Assembly: GCA_907165065.1 (NCBI GenBank)
Contig: OU015530.1
Location: 50,634,465 to 50,698,464, forward strand
Length of the DNA stretch: 64,000 nt
Direction of reading: 5' to 3'
Source: Caprimulgus europaeus
Lineage: Eukaryota; Chordata; Aves; Caprimulgiformes; Caprimulgidae
A model generated the notes under the pieces. It was given only the letters and a program-made list of their open reading frames with translations. It was not told where the DNA came from and made no database searches. Position 1 is the first letter of the stretch. Every line of letters begins with the position of its first letter. The translations under genes were made by a program, and so were the position numbers. Below are positions 28,461 through 38,330 of this stretch, in pieces.

Positions 28461-29815
28461 ATGTAGGCGCTTGTGAACAGAGAGCAACTCCAACAATATC
28501 AGGGACAGTTTTTATTGGGGTCAGAAAGAAACAGAACAATTAAGTCATTTTCAGTCATACACAATATATTAGGAACTGTTTTAACAAGCACATTGCTAAA
28601 CTGACTGGCATGAACAAAGCATTTTAAAAAGCTGGGGTGTAAATATGCCAGGAAAAAAGAAAGAAAACATGTAAACTATGCTCAAAAAATAGTCTGCAAA
28701 TGTAAGGAAACAAGAAAAACAAAGACAATCATGCACATACCTCTCCTGCTACCATGGCCCAGTGAATACAGTGGTTACCATGGCTGGATCTGGCTATGAG
28801 GTGGACTTTAGAGGGCAAGCTTTGTTTCTGATCTCTGCCCAAACAGAGCGCCTTGATCCAGTCTGTTGGTTTGTGTACTTTGGGCAAGCCAACCTCACAC
28901 TGCAAGAGCCAGCAAGTTAAGTTTGAATTTATCCCATGCCTTCAGGTTTCTCTTAGCATCCCCTGTCTGGCTGTCATATTGTACAGACTAGGAGATGCAT
29001 TATCACTTGATATTCCAAAATATGACTCTGCACTTTTTCCCTTAAATGCAAGAACAGTGCGAGTCAGACAGCCAGCATTGCTTGCATTTCACAGTGCTAT
29101 TTACGTACCTGCCTTTTTTTTTCCCAAACATAAAACAGTACCTTAAAATGTGGATCTTGCTAATTCTTCCCTTACTTCCCTTGCTAATTCTTCCCTTGTG
29201 GAGAGTATTGATATATATCAAGCATAGGCTCCTTTTTTTTTTGTTAAACACTTTTATTAGCTTCATTAATCACTGGTACTGAAAGCAAGGAGAGCAAGCC
29301 TATTAAAATAAATAGCTTCTTCATACTCAGAGGTACATGTGAGGATAGGTGGGACCCCAAGACAGCCGAGTAAGAACCTACAAGTATTGATCTGCATGGG
29401 GAAAAAATCTATTTTGGCTCTTCATACACCCACAACCTCTAATGATCATTGACTCAGTTGCCCAGATAAATTCCTTAGATAAACAACCAAAACCCAAATT
29501 AACATGCTAACCATTAATACTCCAGTTAATATTTTTATAACAACAACAACAACAAGAAAAATAATGTGATTACTTTTGAAGGTTTATTCTTAGCAGTGTT
29601 TATGTGATGCAAGCATTGGATCTAAGTCACCTGACACCAAACAGGTAAGCAAGTCAACATTACAACCGGGACTAAACATTTGGATACTCTTGTACTCATG
29701 GCTGGTGCTTACGCACCTACATTTCAATATCTCTTAATTTTATGGGCCATCAGAAACTTGAGAAATACGTGCCATGATTACTCCTCGCCTCCATGCACTT
29801 GGATAAGCTCTCTCT

Positions 29816-29829
29816 CACACACACACACA
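29816..29829. repeat. (CA)7 microsatellite
   Basis: Seven CA units are visible directly in the sequence, preceded by a short CT run. Confidence 0.9.
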
Positions 29830-29922
29830 TATCACAATTCAATATACAGAGGAACAAGAAAATAAAAATTTAAAAAACTGCAACAAATTTTCAAATACTT
29901 GGTTATAAATTTGCCTGCTATT

Positions 29923-30016
29923 AAAAAAAAAAAAAAAGCAAAGCTCCAAAACACGCCCATTTGTTTTGTTGCTGCCTTTTTCTTTTTCTTTTTTTTTTCT
30001 TTTTTTTTTTTTTTTT
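29923..30016. repeat. A15 tract and long T-rich tract facing each other
   Basis: An uninterrupted A-run at 29923-29937 is followed about 40 bases later by a T-rich tract at 29977-30016 with a few C interruptions. Together they form an imperfect inverted pair. It could be a pair of retroposon tails or plain slippage; nothing between them identifies an element. Confidence 0.7.
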
Positions 30017-31449
30017 AAACTTAATACCTGCTTTCACACTTCCACTCCTGGGAACTACAGAGAGCTGGGTAAACTGTGAGGAAGATGCTCAGAGGTTACT
30101 CCCAACATCGAGCTCCCCTAGTGGCTGCTGCCCTCCCACCTTCCCCGCATGGATAAAAACACCTAGGCTGGGATTTTCCCCACTCATGATCAGAAGGAAA
30201 TGCCTGAAAAGGGATGACAATCACAATCCAGGAAGGAAAAGAAAAATTATAATCATTCCTACCTGGGGTTTTCAGTATGGGAAAATGTTGGGTTATTGAA
30301 GAAATGAAAAGACCTAGAAGTGACATCTAAGGGTTTCTCTATAATCACACACTGTGCATTGCCCTGCTGAGGATATAAAGGATCCTGTGAGAAACTCTGC
30401 TTTAAAGTTTGGATGAACAGCAAATAGACACACAAAACATAGATAACAACATCTTATGAATAATATTGCCTGTATTATTTTTCATGTGTGTGATGGAAGG
30501 CTTTAATGACCATATTCAAGCCAATGACCACCAAGCAGACGGATATGAAAACTCTAAAATCAATGCACATAGACATGGTTATTCTGGAAAACAACCATTT
30601 TCTGCCTCTCCATACGCACAGATTTTTTTTTTCCTGTTGCAGAAATGCTTATAGACTATTGCCAGACTAAGGGCATATTGAAGCAGATACCAAGCTTCAG
30701 CTGCGTGACTCCCTGAATTTTGCTGACAAACAATAATGAGTGGAGAACTGTGAGCTTAATTTTTCTTGTTGGTGTCAGGGCTTTGGTTTTTTGGAAGGAA
30801 ATTCCAAGGTATAAAACCTATTCTGCTTGTCATTGTGAAGATACAGTTGCCAGCTAGCCAGTAATTCTGAACTGAAACGTCTAAGTTTATTTTCGAGATA
30901 GATATTGCAATGCCACCAGGATAGGCAATGAGGGATGTGAAACAATTCTTTTAACTAAAATAGTTTAATGTCTTCATGGAGGAGGGTGGGGTATATAAAA
31001 GCAACAAACAAAGCTTCAGATGAAAAGGCTGCCTGAGTCTTTTTCTGTTTACACCAGTTTTACTCTATCATAACCTCTGATTTTACTAAAGTTATTAATT
31101 ATTTAATTCTCTGTCAATTATCACTTTGATCCCAAATTTCTTGGAAAATATCACAGGTACAAAGAGGCTATGAGAATGAAGATTTAACACTCTAAAAATT
31201 GATAATTTAATAAAAACTTGTATATTAATGGTGAGCACAAACATTGGCTGTTATGGGTGATAAGTAATTAATACCCAGTTTAAAGCTACACAAACATTTG
31301 CCTCTCCAGTTTTCTGAGAGAAACATTCTGCATTTTGTGATTCATCAACAAAAATAGAAAGAAAACCCAGGGAACTTAAAATGGCCAATGAGCCCTGAAT
31401 GTCTGAACCCTTCCCTGGATTTATGAAGAGCAAACAGCTGGCAACAAGT

Positions 31450-31457
<8 letters not shown>

Positions 31458-31479
<22 letters not shown>
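31458..31479. repeat. A22 homopolymer
   Basis: There are 22 consecutive A residues. No retroposon body is recognisable next to the tract. Confidence 0.9.
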
Positions 31480-31480
<1 letters not shown>

Positions 31481-32540
31481 ACAAATAATAATTGAGATTC
31501 TCAAATAGCTTGGCCTGGTCCTGGGTGCACCTATAGCCACCTTTCCTCAGGCTGAGCCCTGTGGGGATGGCCCAGGTCACTGTGGCCCCACAGACCCATG
31601 CACGGCCCCGCAGGGTGGAGGAAGCCTTGGAGCTGCCACTGGGTTTGGCAGAGCCGCTGGAAGAGTTCATACTTCAGGGAGGAAAGCTGGGCTGTGGAGC
31701 TGTGATGGGTGCTTGCACAAGAACAAGAAAAATAGGACTTCATGGGGTCAGTGCTAGATGTTCTTGGGACTGTGGTGCTTGCTGCAGCCAGGAGAACCAG
31801 AGTTCCAGATGACCCAAGGGGGTCTCCATCATCCCACCAGGATTTTGGGGCCCAACAGTGATGGTCGGTAGCAGTTCCAAGAGGAACCCAGCTGTGAGGG
31901 CACGGGTGGTGGAGCAAGTAAGTCTGCACCCCGGGTTCTCTCAGGTACCCTCACCCTGAAGGGACCTTGGGGGCTGCTCCCCATGGGGGGCAGCAGTGGC
32001 TTGGGTTTGTGGTGACATGGGCAGAGGGACACAGAGCATCTCAGTCCCCACCAAATGACTGGGACAGCCCCAACCTCCGTCCCTGGGAACCAAAAGATTG
32101 GCATGCAGGTTTGGGGGACAACAGGACATAACACTGAGTTTTATAATCCAAGACCAAGGGATTAATCCCTTTAAAGGAGGCATCAGTGCCCGACCGGGGG
32201 CAGCTGCAGTTGCTTGGTTTGGGGGTTTTTGCTGTTGTTGTGACTGTTGAAGTGTGAGTGCGGCCGGGGACGGGTGCAGGTCGGGCTGGGTGCGGGTCAG
32301 GCTGAACGCTCCCTACAGCAGGACCGGGCTGGGATGGTGGGGGCTGCTGCAGGGACAGGACAGGACAGAACAGGACACCCGTAGAGTGGAAACGTGCTTC
32401 AGTGCCTTGACCTGCTGCTGGGAGTTTGGGGGTTATTTTTTCCCCAGAAGCTGTGGCATTTAAAGAAAAAAAAAAATCTTAATGTGGCTAGGAGAGGCAG
32501 GCGCATCCCAGAGGCCCGGGAGTGGCAGGGCGGGAGCGGC

Positions 32541-32640
32541 GGGGCTCCCCCCCGTTTCCCCCATCATCTCCCCCGGGTTCCCCCATTATCTCTCCTCGGT
32601 TCCCCCATCTCCCCCCATCTCTCCCCGTCTCCCCCCGCCC
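32541..32640. repeat. C-rich imperfect tandem repeat (CCCCCAT-type)
   Basis: The plus strand shows repeated runs of 4 to 6 C separated by short spacers such as ATCATCT, GGGTT, ATTATCT and CGGTT. The unit resembles TTCCCCCATCTC and is present several times. The minus strand therefore carries many runs of G and could form a G-quadruplex. It lies about 2.4 kb upstream of the SHH promoter. Confidence 0.75.
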
Positions 32641-34960
32641 GACTCCCGGCGGGGCCGCTACCAGCTCCAGCCTGCGCTGAAGCTGAGCAGAGCCTCCCCG
32701 CACCCCCCAGCTCTGCTTTCTTTCACATCTAATTTGATAGGAGGGTGATTTCAAGCTTCCCACAGTTACAACTTTTCTTGATTTCTCCCTTTGCCCCCCC
32801 TCCATCCCCGCGCATTTATTACTTGCATTTAATTAATTCCTTCTTTGAGTTTCCTTTCCTGTTAATCTTTGGGTGACTGCTATGTACATATGGCAATCTG
32901 ATAATGAGGGAGTTTATCCTTATTCTCTCTACTTCTTCATCGCGATGTCCACCCGTCTAGTGCCTGGGATATCGATCATCTTTCCTTGGGGAGGGGGGCA
33001 CAAGGTAAGAGGGGTGATAAAAGATTTGCAGTATCCCACACCATTAAGAATAGCTTTTATTCCTTGGCACTGTTTAATCAACTGTTATATCAAGTCATGC
33101 TGTTTAAGCAACCACATCAAAAGAACATACCCTGTTTTGTATAAATTATATATTCCTTGTATCTGTCTTCTCACATGCACGCAGACGGGGAGATAAAACT
33201 TAGGTTTGTTTTTTAATGGCATGAAGCAGGTATTTAGCTGTTATACAACTTGTTTCTGCAACTGAGTTGGTTGATAAAAACCTAGAAGCCAAGCTGATGA
33301 CTTTCTAACTTTTTACCTATTCCCAAGTTAAAACTCATCGATTTAAAGTGGGGAAAGAGAAATCAATGATTCACTGCAACTCTTCCAATAAATAAATAAC
33401 AGAAGAAAAGTATAGGCTATAAAAGAGGAGAGCACCAGTTAGAGTCGGTGTGAGAGCTTCGGACCACTTATTTCGGCTTTTTTCTGAAGTTCACTCAAAA
33501 AGACCACTTAGTCCCTTGAAAGTCCATTCTGTCCTGATTGCTACAGTTTACGGATATACAACTTTTTTACCACTTAAAAACTAATTTTAAAGTCCATTTT
33601 CACATGGTTCAAGTTGATTACGACTCAGCTCGATGTCACAAACCGGAAAACTCCCATATAATTGCTCGCCCCAAAGAGCTTTTTTTACAAAGAAACTTAA
33701 ATAAAGTTGATTTTTTTTTTTTCTGAAAGAGTGAACTTTGAATTACTTCAGCATGTCGTCCTGACATTTTTAAGAACTCCTAAAAAACTCCTGAAAGTTT
33801 CTAGATCCTAAGACAAATTGTATTTTCTTAGGAGCAAAAGTAAATGAGCTCTTTACAGGCAGAGAAGTGTTTGTTCATATGGGACTCTGCTTTTTCTGTC
33901 TAACCTGCTCTATCAGCCCCATCTCTGCAATTTTGCTCGTCTCTCAACACCTTTGTCTGATTAGTAGCTTTTGGAGATCGGGATAAAGACATCACTTGCC
34001 ACGCTGCGTGAGATAACAATTAATTTAACATTAAACTTATCCCCTTTCCATTCACTTTGCCTGGATCGATCCCTGTTAATTGTGTTTGCGGATGCTTTCG
34101 CCACTATACTTTTCTTAAAAACTTAATGACACCCCGCAAGGAGGTGTAAGAGTCTAAAACGCTCCTCTTCCACTTCGACCAAAGAAACAAAGAATATAGC
34201 CCCAGAGTGCTCAGGAGACCATCTATCTTTAATCAGCTGACTTCTCAGGCACTTCTGCAGATACAATATTATTTTAAACTGGGTGATAGTCCCGGGTTTA
34301 TTTAAAAAAAAATAATAATAAAAAAGTGCCATTTAGATCTCCCCACACTGCAATTGTGTGATATACAAGTCAGACACGCCAACTTCATATAACTGCCGCC
34401 TCGCATCAGGCTTACTAGTTTCTGCCTTTAAAGTAGTCATTTATCAGCTAAAAGGCGAGTATGTTTAAAAATGTATGCCTTGAGGATGGGGAGCAATCTG
34501 CCATTTCTGGAGGAAGAAACCTGTTACAAAGTCTCCTAGGTGGGTGCGCTCTTCAATGGCATTATTCCCCCCCTGGGCTTTAATATTTCCCCGATATTGC
34601 CTATTTGCACGGCTCCCCGATAATTCGGCATTTTATTTAACCGCAACTGCCCTTAGAAACTTGACTTGCGCTGAGGCAGCCTGCTAATCTTATTTATTTT
34701 TTTTGCTCTTTCACAGAAGCATCTGTTCCTCTTGCTGACAAATGTACCATTCTGCCAAGAAAGTTTTTGAAAAAAAAAAAAAAAAAGAAAGAAAGAAAAA
34801 AAAAAAACAGCGTGTAATTGATGTTATCCCAAGAAAGAGCGATCTCCACCCCTCTCAGCTCCAAGCCCTTCAGGTAAAAGGAAAAAAAAAAAAAATCTTT
34901 CAAGAATTTGTTGCCTTTTTGAGGGTTAAAACATCAGAAGACAAGCTTGTCTCGCCTTGG

Positions 34961-34994
34961 CCAATCAGCTCTCGGCCCTGGCAGCTATAATATA
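34961..34994 (+). promoter_or_regulatory. SHH: SHH proximal core promoter (CCAAT box and TATA-like box)
   Basis: A CCAAT box (CTTGGCCAATCAGC, core at 34961-34965) is followed about 20 bases later by a TATA-like element, CTATAATATAG, at 34985-34995. Usual spacing would place transcription start near 35,015-35,025 and give a 5'UTR of about 240 bases before the first coding ATG at 35260. Position and composition fit, but the start site is not proven by sequence. The CCAAT-to-TATA distance is shorter than usual. Confidence 0.6.
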
Positions 34995-35093
34995 GAACTA
35001 AAGGCAGACTCCTCTCACAAGCGTCTTGCTTTGCTACCATTAAAATCAGACCCTTTTTTTGTCTCTCGATTGCTGTCTCCCGACCAAACTCCG

Positions 35094-35162
35094 ATGTGTT
35101 CCGTTATCAGCGACCTAAAGGCTGCCATTCCAGCACCTGTCTTGCTAGGGATCGGTGGATAG
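35094..35162 (+). other. Upstream ORF of 22 codons in the predicted SHH 5'UTR
   Basis: An ATG at 35094 opens a frame encoding a 22-residue peptide beginning MCSVISDLK and ending at TAG 35160-35162. That is 97 bases before the SHH start codon. Its Kozak context is poor (C at -3, T at +4). If transcription starts near 35,015 the uORF lies in the leader and could reduce or modulate SHH translation. The peptide resembles nothing known to me. Confidence 0.5.
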
Positions 35163-35259
35163 TATACGATTCAGAAAGCAGACAAGGACATAGGAGGAGA
35201 GAGAGCTCTAGAGAGACAGCCAGGGATAGGCACAGAGAGCTTTGAAGTAATTGGATTCA

Positions 35260-35568
35260 ATGGACGAAATGCTGCTGTTGACAAGAATTCTCTTGGTGGG
35301 CTTCATCTGCGCTCTTTTAGTCTCTTCTGGGCTGACTTGTGGACCAGGCAGGGGCATTGGAAAAAGGAGACACCCCAAAAAGCTGACCCCTTTAGCCTAT
35401 AAGCAGTTTATTCCCAATGTGGCAGAGAAGACCCTAGGGGCCAGTGGAAGATATGAAGGGAAGATCACAAGAAACTCCGAGAGATTTAAAGAACTAACCC
35501 CAAATTACAACCCTGACATTATTTTTAAGGATGAAGAGAACACGGGAGCTGACAGACTGATGACTCAG
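35260..35568 (+). CDS. SHH: Sonic hedgehog, coding exon 1 (signal peptide and start of signalling domain)
   Basis: SHH is a secreted morphogen that binds Patched and patterns neural tube, limb and other tissues. This exon encodes residues 1-103. Residues 1-26 form a signal peptide with a hydrophobic core ([18 protein letters not shown]). Cys27, the first residue of the mature protein in CGPGRG, is the site palmitoylated by HHAT in this family. KRRHPKK at residues 35-41 is the basic heparan-sulfate-binding (Cardin-Weintraub) motif. The exon ends ...ADRLMTQ at a phase-0 donor, CAG|GTAGAG, which is not a perfect consensus. I chose ATG 35260 (MDEMLLL) because chicken SHH has the same three-residue extension; the ATG at 35269 matches the human start. 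A TTG-initiated upstream extension is not biologically expected. Reading past the donor runs into intron until a stop near 35,719. Confidence 0.97.
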
Positions 35569-36052
35569 GTAGAGCCACAGAGATACCTGTATTTGTGTTT
35601 GTTAACCTCTCTGAGCAATCCTAAAGGACGCATCTGTCTTAGTATTTTTGAAAGCCCCCCCCCCTTTCCCTCTCCCCCTCCTCCCCCCGCCCCTCCAAAC
35701 TCGGCTAGTTTCCCCCATTGAATGTAAATCCCATCTATCCAGACAAGTTAGTAGGGGCTGGAGCTGTCTAGATATTTGGTGGGGGAAAAAATCTGTGTGA
35801 TACTTACAGTCATTACCGTGCCATGGCGTTCCCTGTAACTTGGTTAGAGATTGCTGTTTGCATTTGTCCCCAAGGATGCACTTTGATCAAACGAATTGCA
35901 TACAGCTCAGAGGACCCCAAGTGTATAGTGACCGCCAGGCCACTCACTCATTATTACAAACGCAGTCCTCGGTTGCTACGCCTGCTGACTTGATTTTTTT
36001 TTCCTATATTTTATTTATTTTTTTTTCCCCGCTTCATTTCATTTCAGCCTTC

Positions 36053-36075
36053 ATTATTATTATTATTACTATTAT
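36053..36075. repeat. (ATT)n microsatellite in SHH intron 1
   Basis: Repeated ATT units with one ACT interruption are visible directly. The AT-rich tract precedes a CpG-containing TCGCGAGCG word at 36,081-36,089. Confidence 0.85.
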
Positions 36076-36407
36076 TTTCCTCGCGAGCGTATTCTAAATT
36101 TAGTAGGCATGCAGTCGTGCACTCACAAAAGGCAGCTGAAGCCGGATCGACCATTCCTCTCCTGATTCCATATTATATAGCTCGTATTGCAATACCATCA
36201 TTTGCAATTGTGCCCATCAGAGCGTAAATATATTGATATTTCTTTAAGGATGCTCGCCACCAATGCTCTGGTACTTCCATAGGGGAGGGACTTGCAACTT
36301 ATCGGCATTGCATCACCTTCTGTTTTAAAAAATCTGATGGCACAAGGTTTACAACTGGGTAAATATTGGATCTCAGGTGGAATCAGATTGCGGAACCATT
36401 TTACGGG

Positions 36408-36428
36408 AAAAAAAAAAAAAAAAAAAAA
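36408..36428. repeat. A21 homopolymer in SHH intron 1
   Basis: There are 21 consecutive A residues, followed by a GA-rich stretch. No adjacent retroposon is recognised. Confidence 0.9.
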
Positions 36429-36639
36429 GATAGAAAGAGAGAGAACCTCTCCGAGAGTCACCTCGTTATTATTATTCATGCTGATCAGAGAGCTCGGTGA
36501 AGTCAATTGCTGTGCCAATCCCGGAGTTTCTGAAACTACATGCGATCTAGGCACTGGAAATGGGTTTCCTCCAAATATAGGTCAACAGCGCTTTTTTAAT
36601 ATTAATACATTTAAGCCCCACCTTCAGTGCTAGAACAGG

Positions 36640-37630
36640 ACTCGCCTGGAAGGACTAGGCGGGGAGTGGACGCGGGGAATGGGGGGGGTGGGTGGAGGGG
36701 TGGAATTTCCCAAACTCTCCCCGTTCCTCGCCCTGATTTTCCGCACGTTTGCCGGGTCTCCCGGGGCGAGGGACCGGCGGTGGCCACCATCTCCTCCCGA
36801 CCACCTTAAATCACTCCGTACCTCCCAGCGCGGCGACGGCGCGACTCAGCCCGCCCGCCGCTGCCCCGCGCAGGGGCGCGGAGCGGAGCGACGGTCGGTC
36901 AGTCCCTCGGCTCCGCGCCGCTCTGCGCACCCGCGGTCCGCCGCCCTGGCTGCCTGCGGAACGAGGCTTGCGAGGCTCAGCCGCATCTCTCGCATTTTCA
37001 GCTCCATTGACTTCCCCCCGCGTATCGATCGCGGCCGCTCGGGTTTCTCTCTCCGCGGCCCGGCAGCAGCTCCGCGGGAGCCCGGCACATCCCTCCCTGC
37101 GCGGCTGCGTGTGCGCGGCGGAGCGGAGCGGGGAGCGGGGGGAGCGGTGGGCTGCGGGCCGGGGGCGGTGGGTGTGCGGGCTGACCCCCGCCCCGCGGCT
37201 CTCCCGGGGCTCGCCGCGCCGGCTACGCGGCTGGCCGCTCTCGCTGCATTAGCTGGCAGCGTCTGAACTCCTGACCTTCTGTCAACTTCCCTCAGACGAA
37301 CGAAACGAAAACAAATACTTTTTGTTTTTTCTCCTTCAGTGCTTATTCCCATGCCTTAGACACAAAGAGGGGGGTGGGGGCAGCGGGAACGGGGAGGCCG
37401 CAACGCCGGGTACCCGGCGGAGAGGGGAGTGAGGTGGGCGACCGAGCCGGGCCCCGGCACCCCTTGGCGAGGCAGGGAGCGGGGAAGCGGAGCGGGGCTG
37501 GGGAGGGGGCGGAGGGGCTGCCCCTGCCCACCCGGGCACGGCCGGGTCCGCAGCGCCCCAAGGTGCCGTCCTGCCGCCGGCCTCCCTGCCTTGCTCCTTC
37601 CCTCCCTCCCTCTCCCGGCCAACAACCTCT
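36640..37630. promoter_or_regulatory. CpG island in SHH intron 1
   Basis: Nearly 1 kb is very GC-rich and dense in CpG, strongest at 36,760-37,250, with words such as GGCGACGGCGCGAC and GCGCGGAGCGGAGCGACGG. GC-box-like CCCCGCCCCGCGG lies near 37,185. Several G-run clusters (36,680-36,702; 37,128-37,170; 37,368-37,394) could form G-quadruplexes. CpG islands normally mark promoters or Polycomb targets, and SHH is a classic Polycomb-regulated developmental gene. Here the island begins about 1.6 kb downstream of the predicted start rather than over it. Whether it starts transcription itself is unknown. Confidence 0.85.
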
Positions 37631-38029
37631 CGTTAAATCCCAGCCTTTAAACGCCTGCTTCGCCAGCCCTTCAACCATGGAGAGATCTTCCCTGAACAGA
37701 ATCGTTAAACTTGCAGAGTAGTTGACGAATGCATTAGCCGCTAGTTAATATTAACTCCAGAAGGAGGAGGGGGGGAGGTTAAAAAAAATAAAGAAAAGAA
37801 GAAAAAAAAACCCGCAAACAGAGGTAGGTAAGTCAGGTTCTCAACTTTACAGGTGACAACAGCAGTTTGCTGAAGGTTTCCCCCTTCCTCCCCTCCCTCC
37901 CCCCCACCCCAGCCATTGGCTGGATCCGGGGGAGAGATAAGGAGGCCAGGTCAGTATGATAAAGCTGGAATTTGTATGAAATAAAATAGCAACCTCGTGT
38001 AATGCAGGCACACAACCGGTGCGTGATGT

Positions 38030-38330
38030 GAGGAATTTAGAGATCAACTTGGCATTTAGGAAGCCCACCAGGTTGTTTACACTGACAGGTACCTGTTAAG
38101 TGTTTCCTTCAAGCAATTCATTTGTGAAGAGATTAGGAGCTGGCAGGAGAGGGCTTGTTGAACAACTTTGCCTCCACACAAAGCGTTAGTGGGGGCAGCC
38201 CTGCTGAGCTTCACGGTGGCTGAACAGAATTGGGCTTGATTTGTGGCACACGACCCAATGAATTAATAAATAGTCTGGGCTTCACGGCTTTTGACTCTGA
38301 CAATCCAGCTCAGGGAGTATAAAAGAGAGG
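38030..38330 (+). promoter_or_regulatory. Candidate intron 1 enhancer with forkhead (FOXA-type) site
   Basis: A perfect forkhead core, TGTTTAC, lies at 38074-38080 within AGGTTGTTTACACTGACAGG. It is followed by SOX-like CACACAAAGC and homeodomain-like GAATTAATAAAT. FOXA2 is known to drive SHH in floor plate and notochord. The segment ends at a TATAAAAG word. Function is inferred from motif content and position. Confidence 0.4.

Larger units (their letters stand above)
12913..29976. other. Upstream non-coding DNA with candidate conserved elements
   Basis: A 17 kb stretch with no supportable gene. The sequence is AT-rich, with an A-run at 18009-18024 and several segments that carry dense developmental transcription-factor-like words (SOX-like ACAAT/ACAAAG, homeodomain TAAT, POU-like). 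Segments near 13,700-14,550, 21,560-21,700, 22,900-23,200, 26,880-27,060 and 28,270-28,460 look most like slowly evolving regulatory DNA. That is judged only by texture, since no alignment was possible. Confidence 0.4.
30017..34950. other. Proximal 5' flank of SHH, no gene seen
   Basis: No supportable ORF is present. Features visible are an A22 run at 31458-31479, a GC-richer block at about 31,500-32,750 with a short GGACA tandem near 32,353-32,378 and a C-rich tract at 32,541-32,640, and a canonical TATAAAAG-type word at 33,418-33,428. From about 33,700 to 34,700 the DNA is AT-rich with scattered CpGs and looks like conserved promoter-proximal sequence. A/G-rich simple sequence lies at 34,770-34,807. 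Confidence 0.5.

Noticed and set aside
31251-32183. Minus-strand ORFs of 101-139 codons in the GC-richer block
   Set aside because: The translations lack domains, overlap one another in different frames and begin in a poly-A/poly-T tract; not supported as genes.
35251-35259. TTG-initiated extension of SHH by three residues (MDS before MDEM)
   Set aside because: The codon at 35251 is TTG. Vertebrate SHH starts at ATG and a good ATG follows at 35260.
35569-35721. Continuation of the exon 1 reading frame past the donor, giving a 156-codon ORF
   Set aside because: The exon 1 to exon 2 junction restores the known Hedgehog sequence exactly. The extension is intronic, includes a C-rich tract and has no Hedgehog similarity.
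36679-37352. Long overlapping open frames of 167-195 codons on both strands in intron 1
   Set aside because: They sit in the CpG island, where stop codons are rare because of GC content. The translations are Arg/Ala/Pro-rich without domains and several frames are open at once, so none is supported as a gene.
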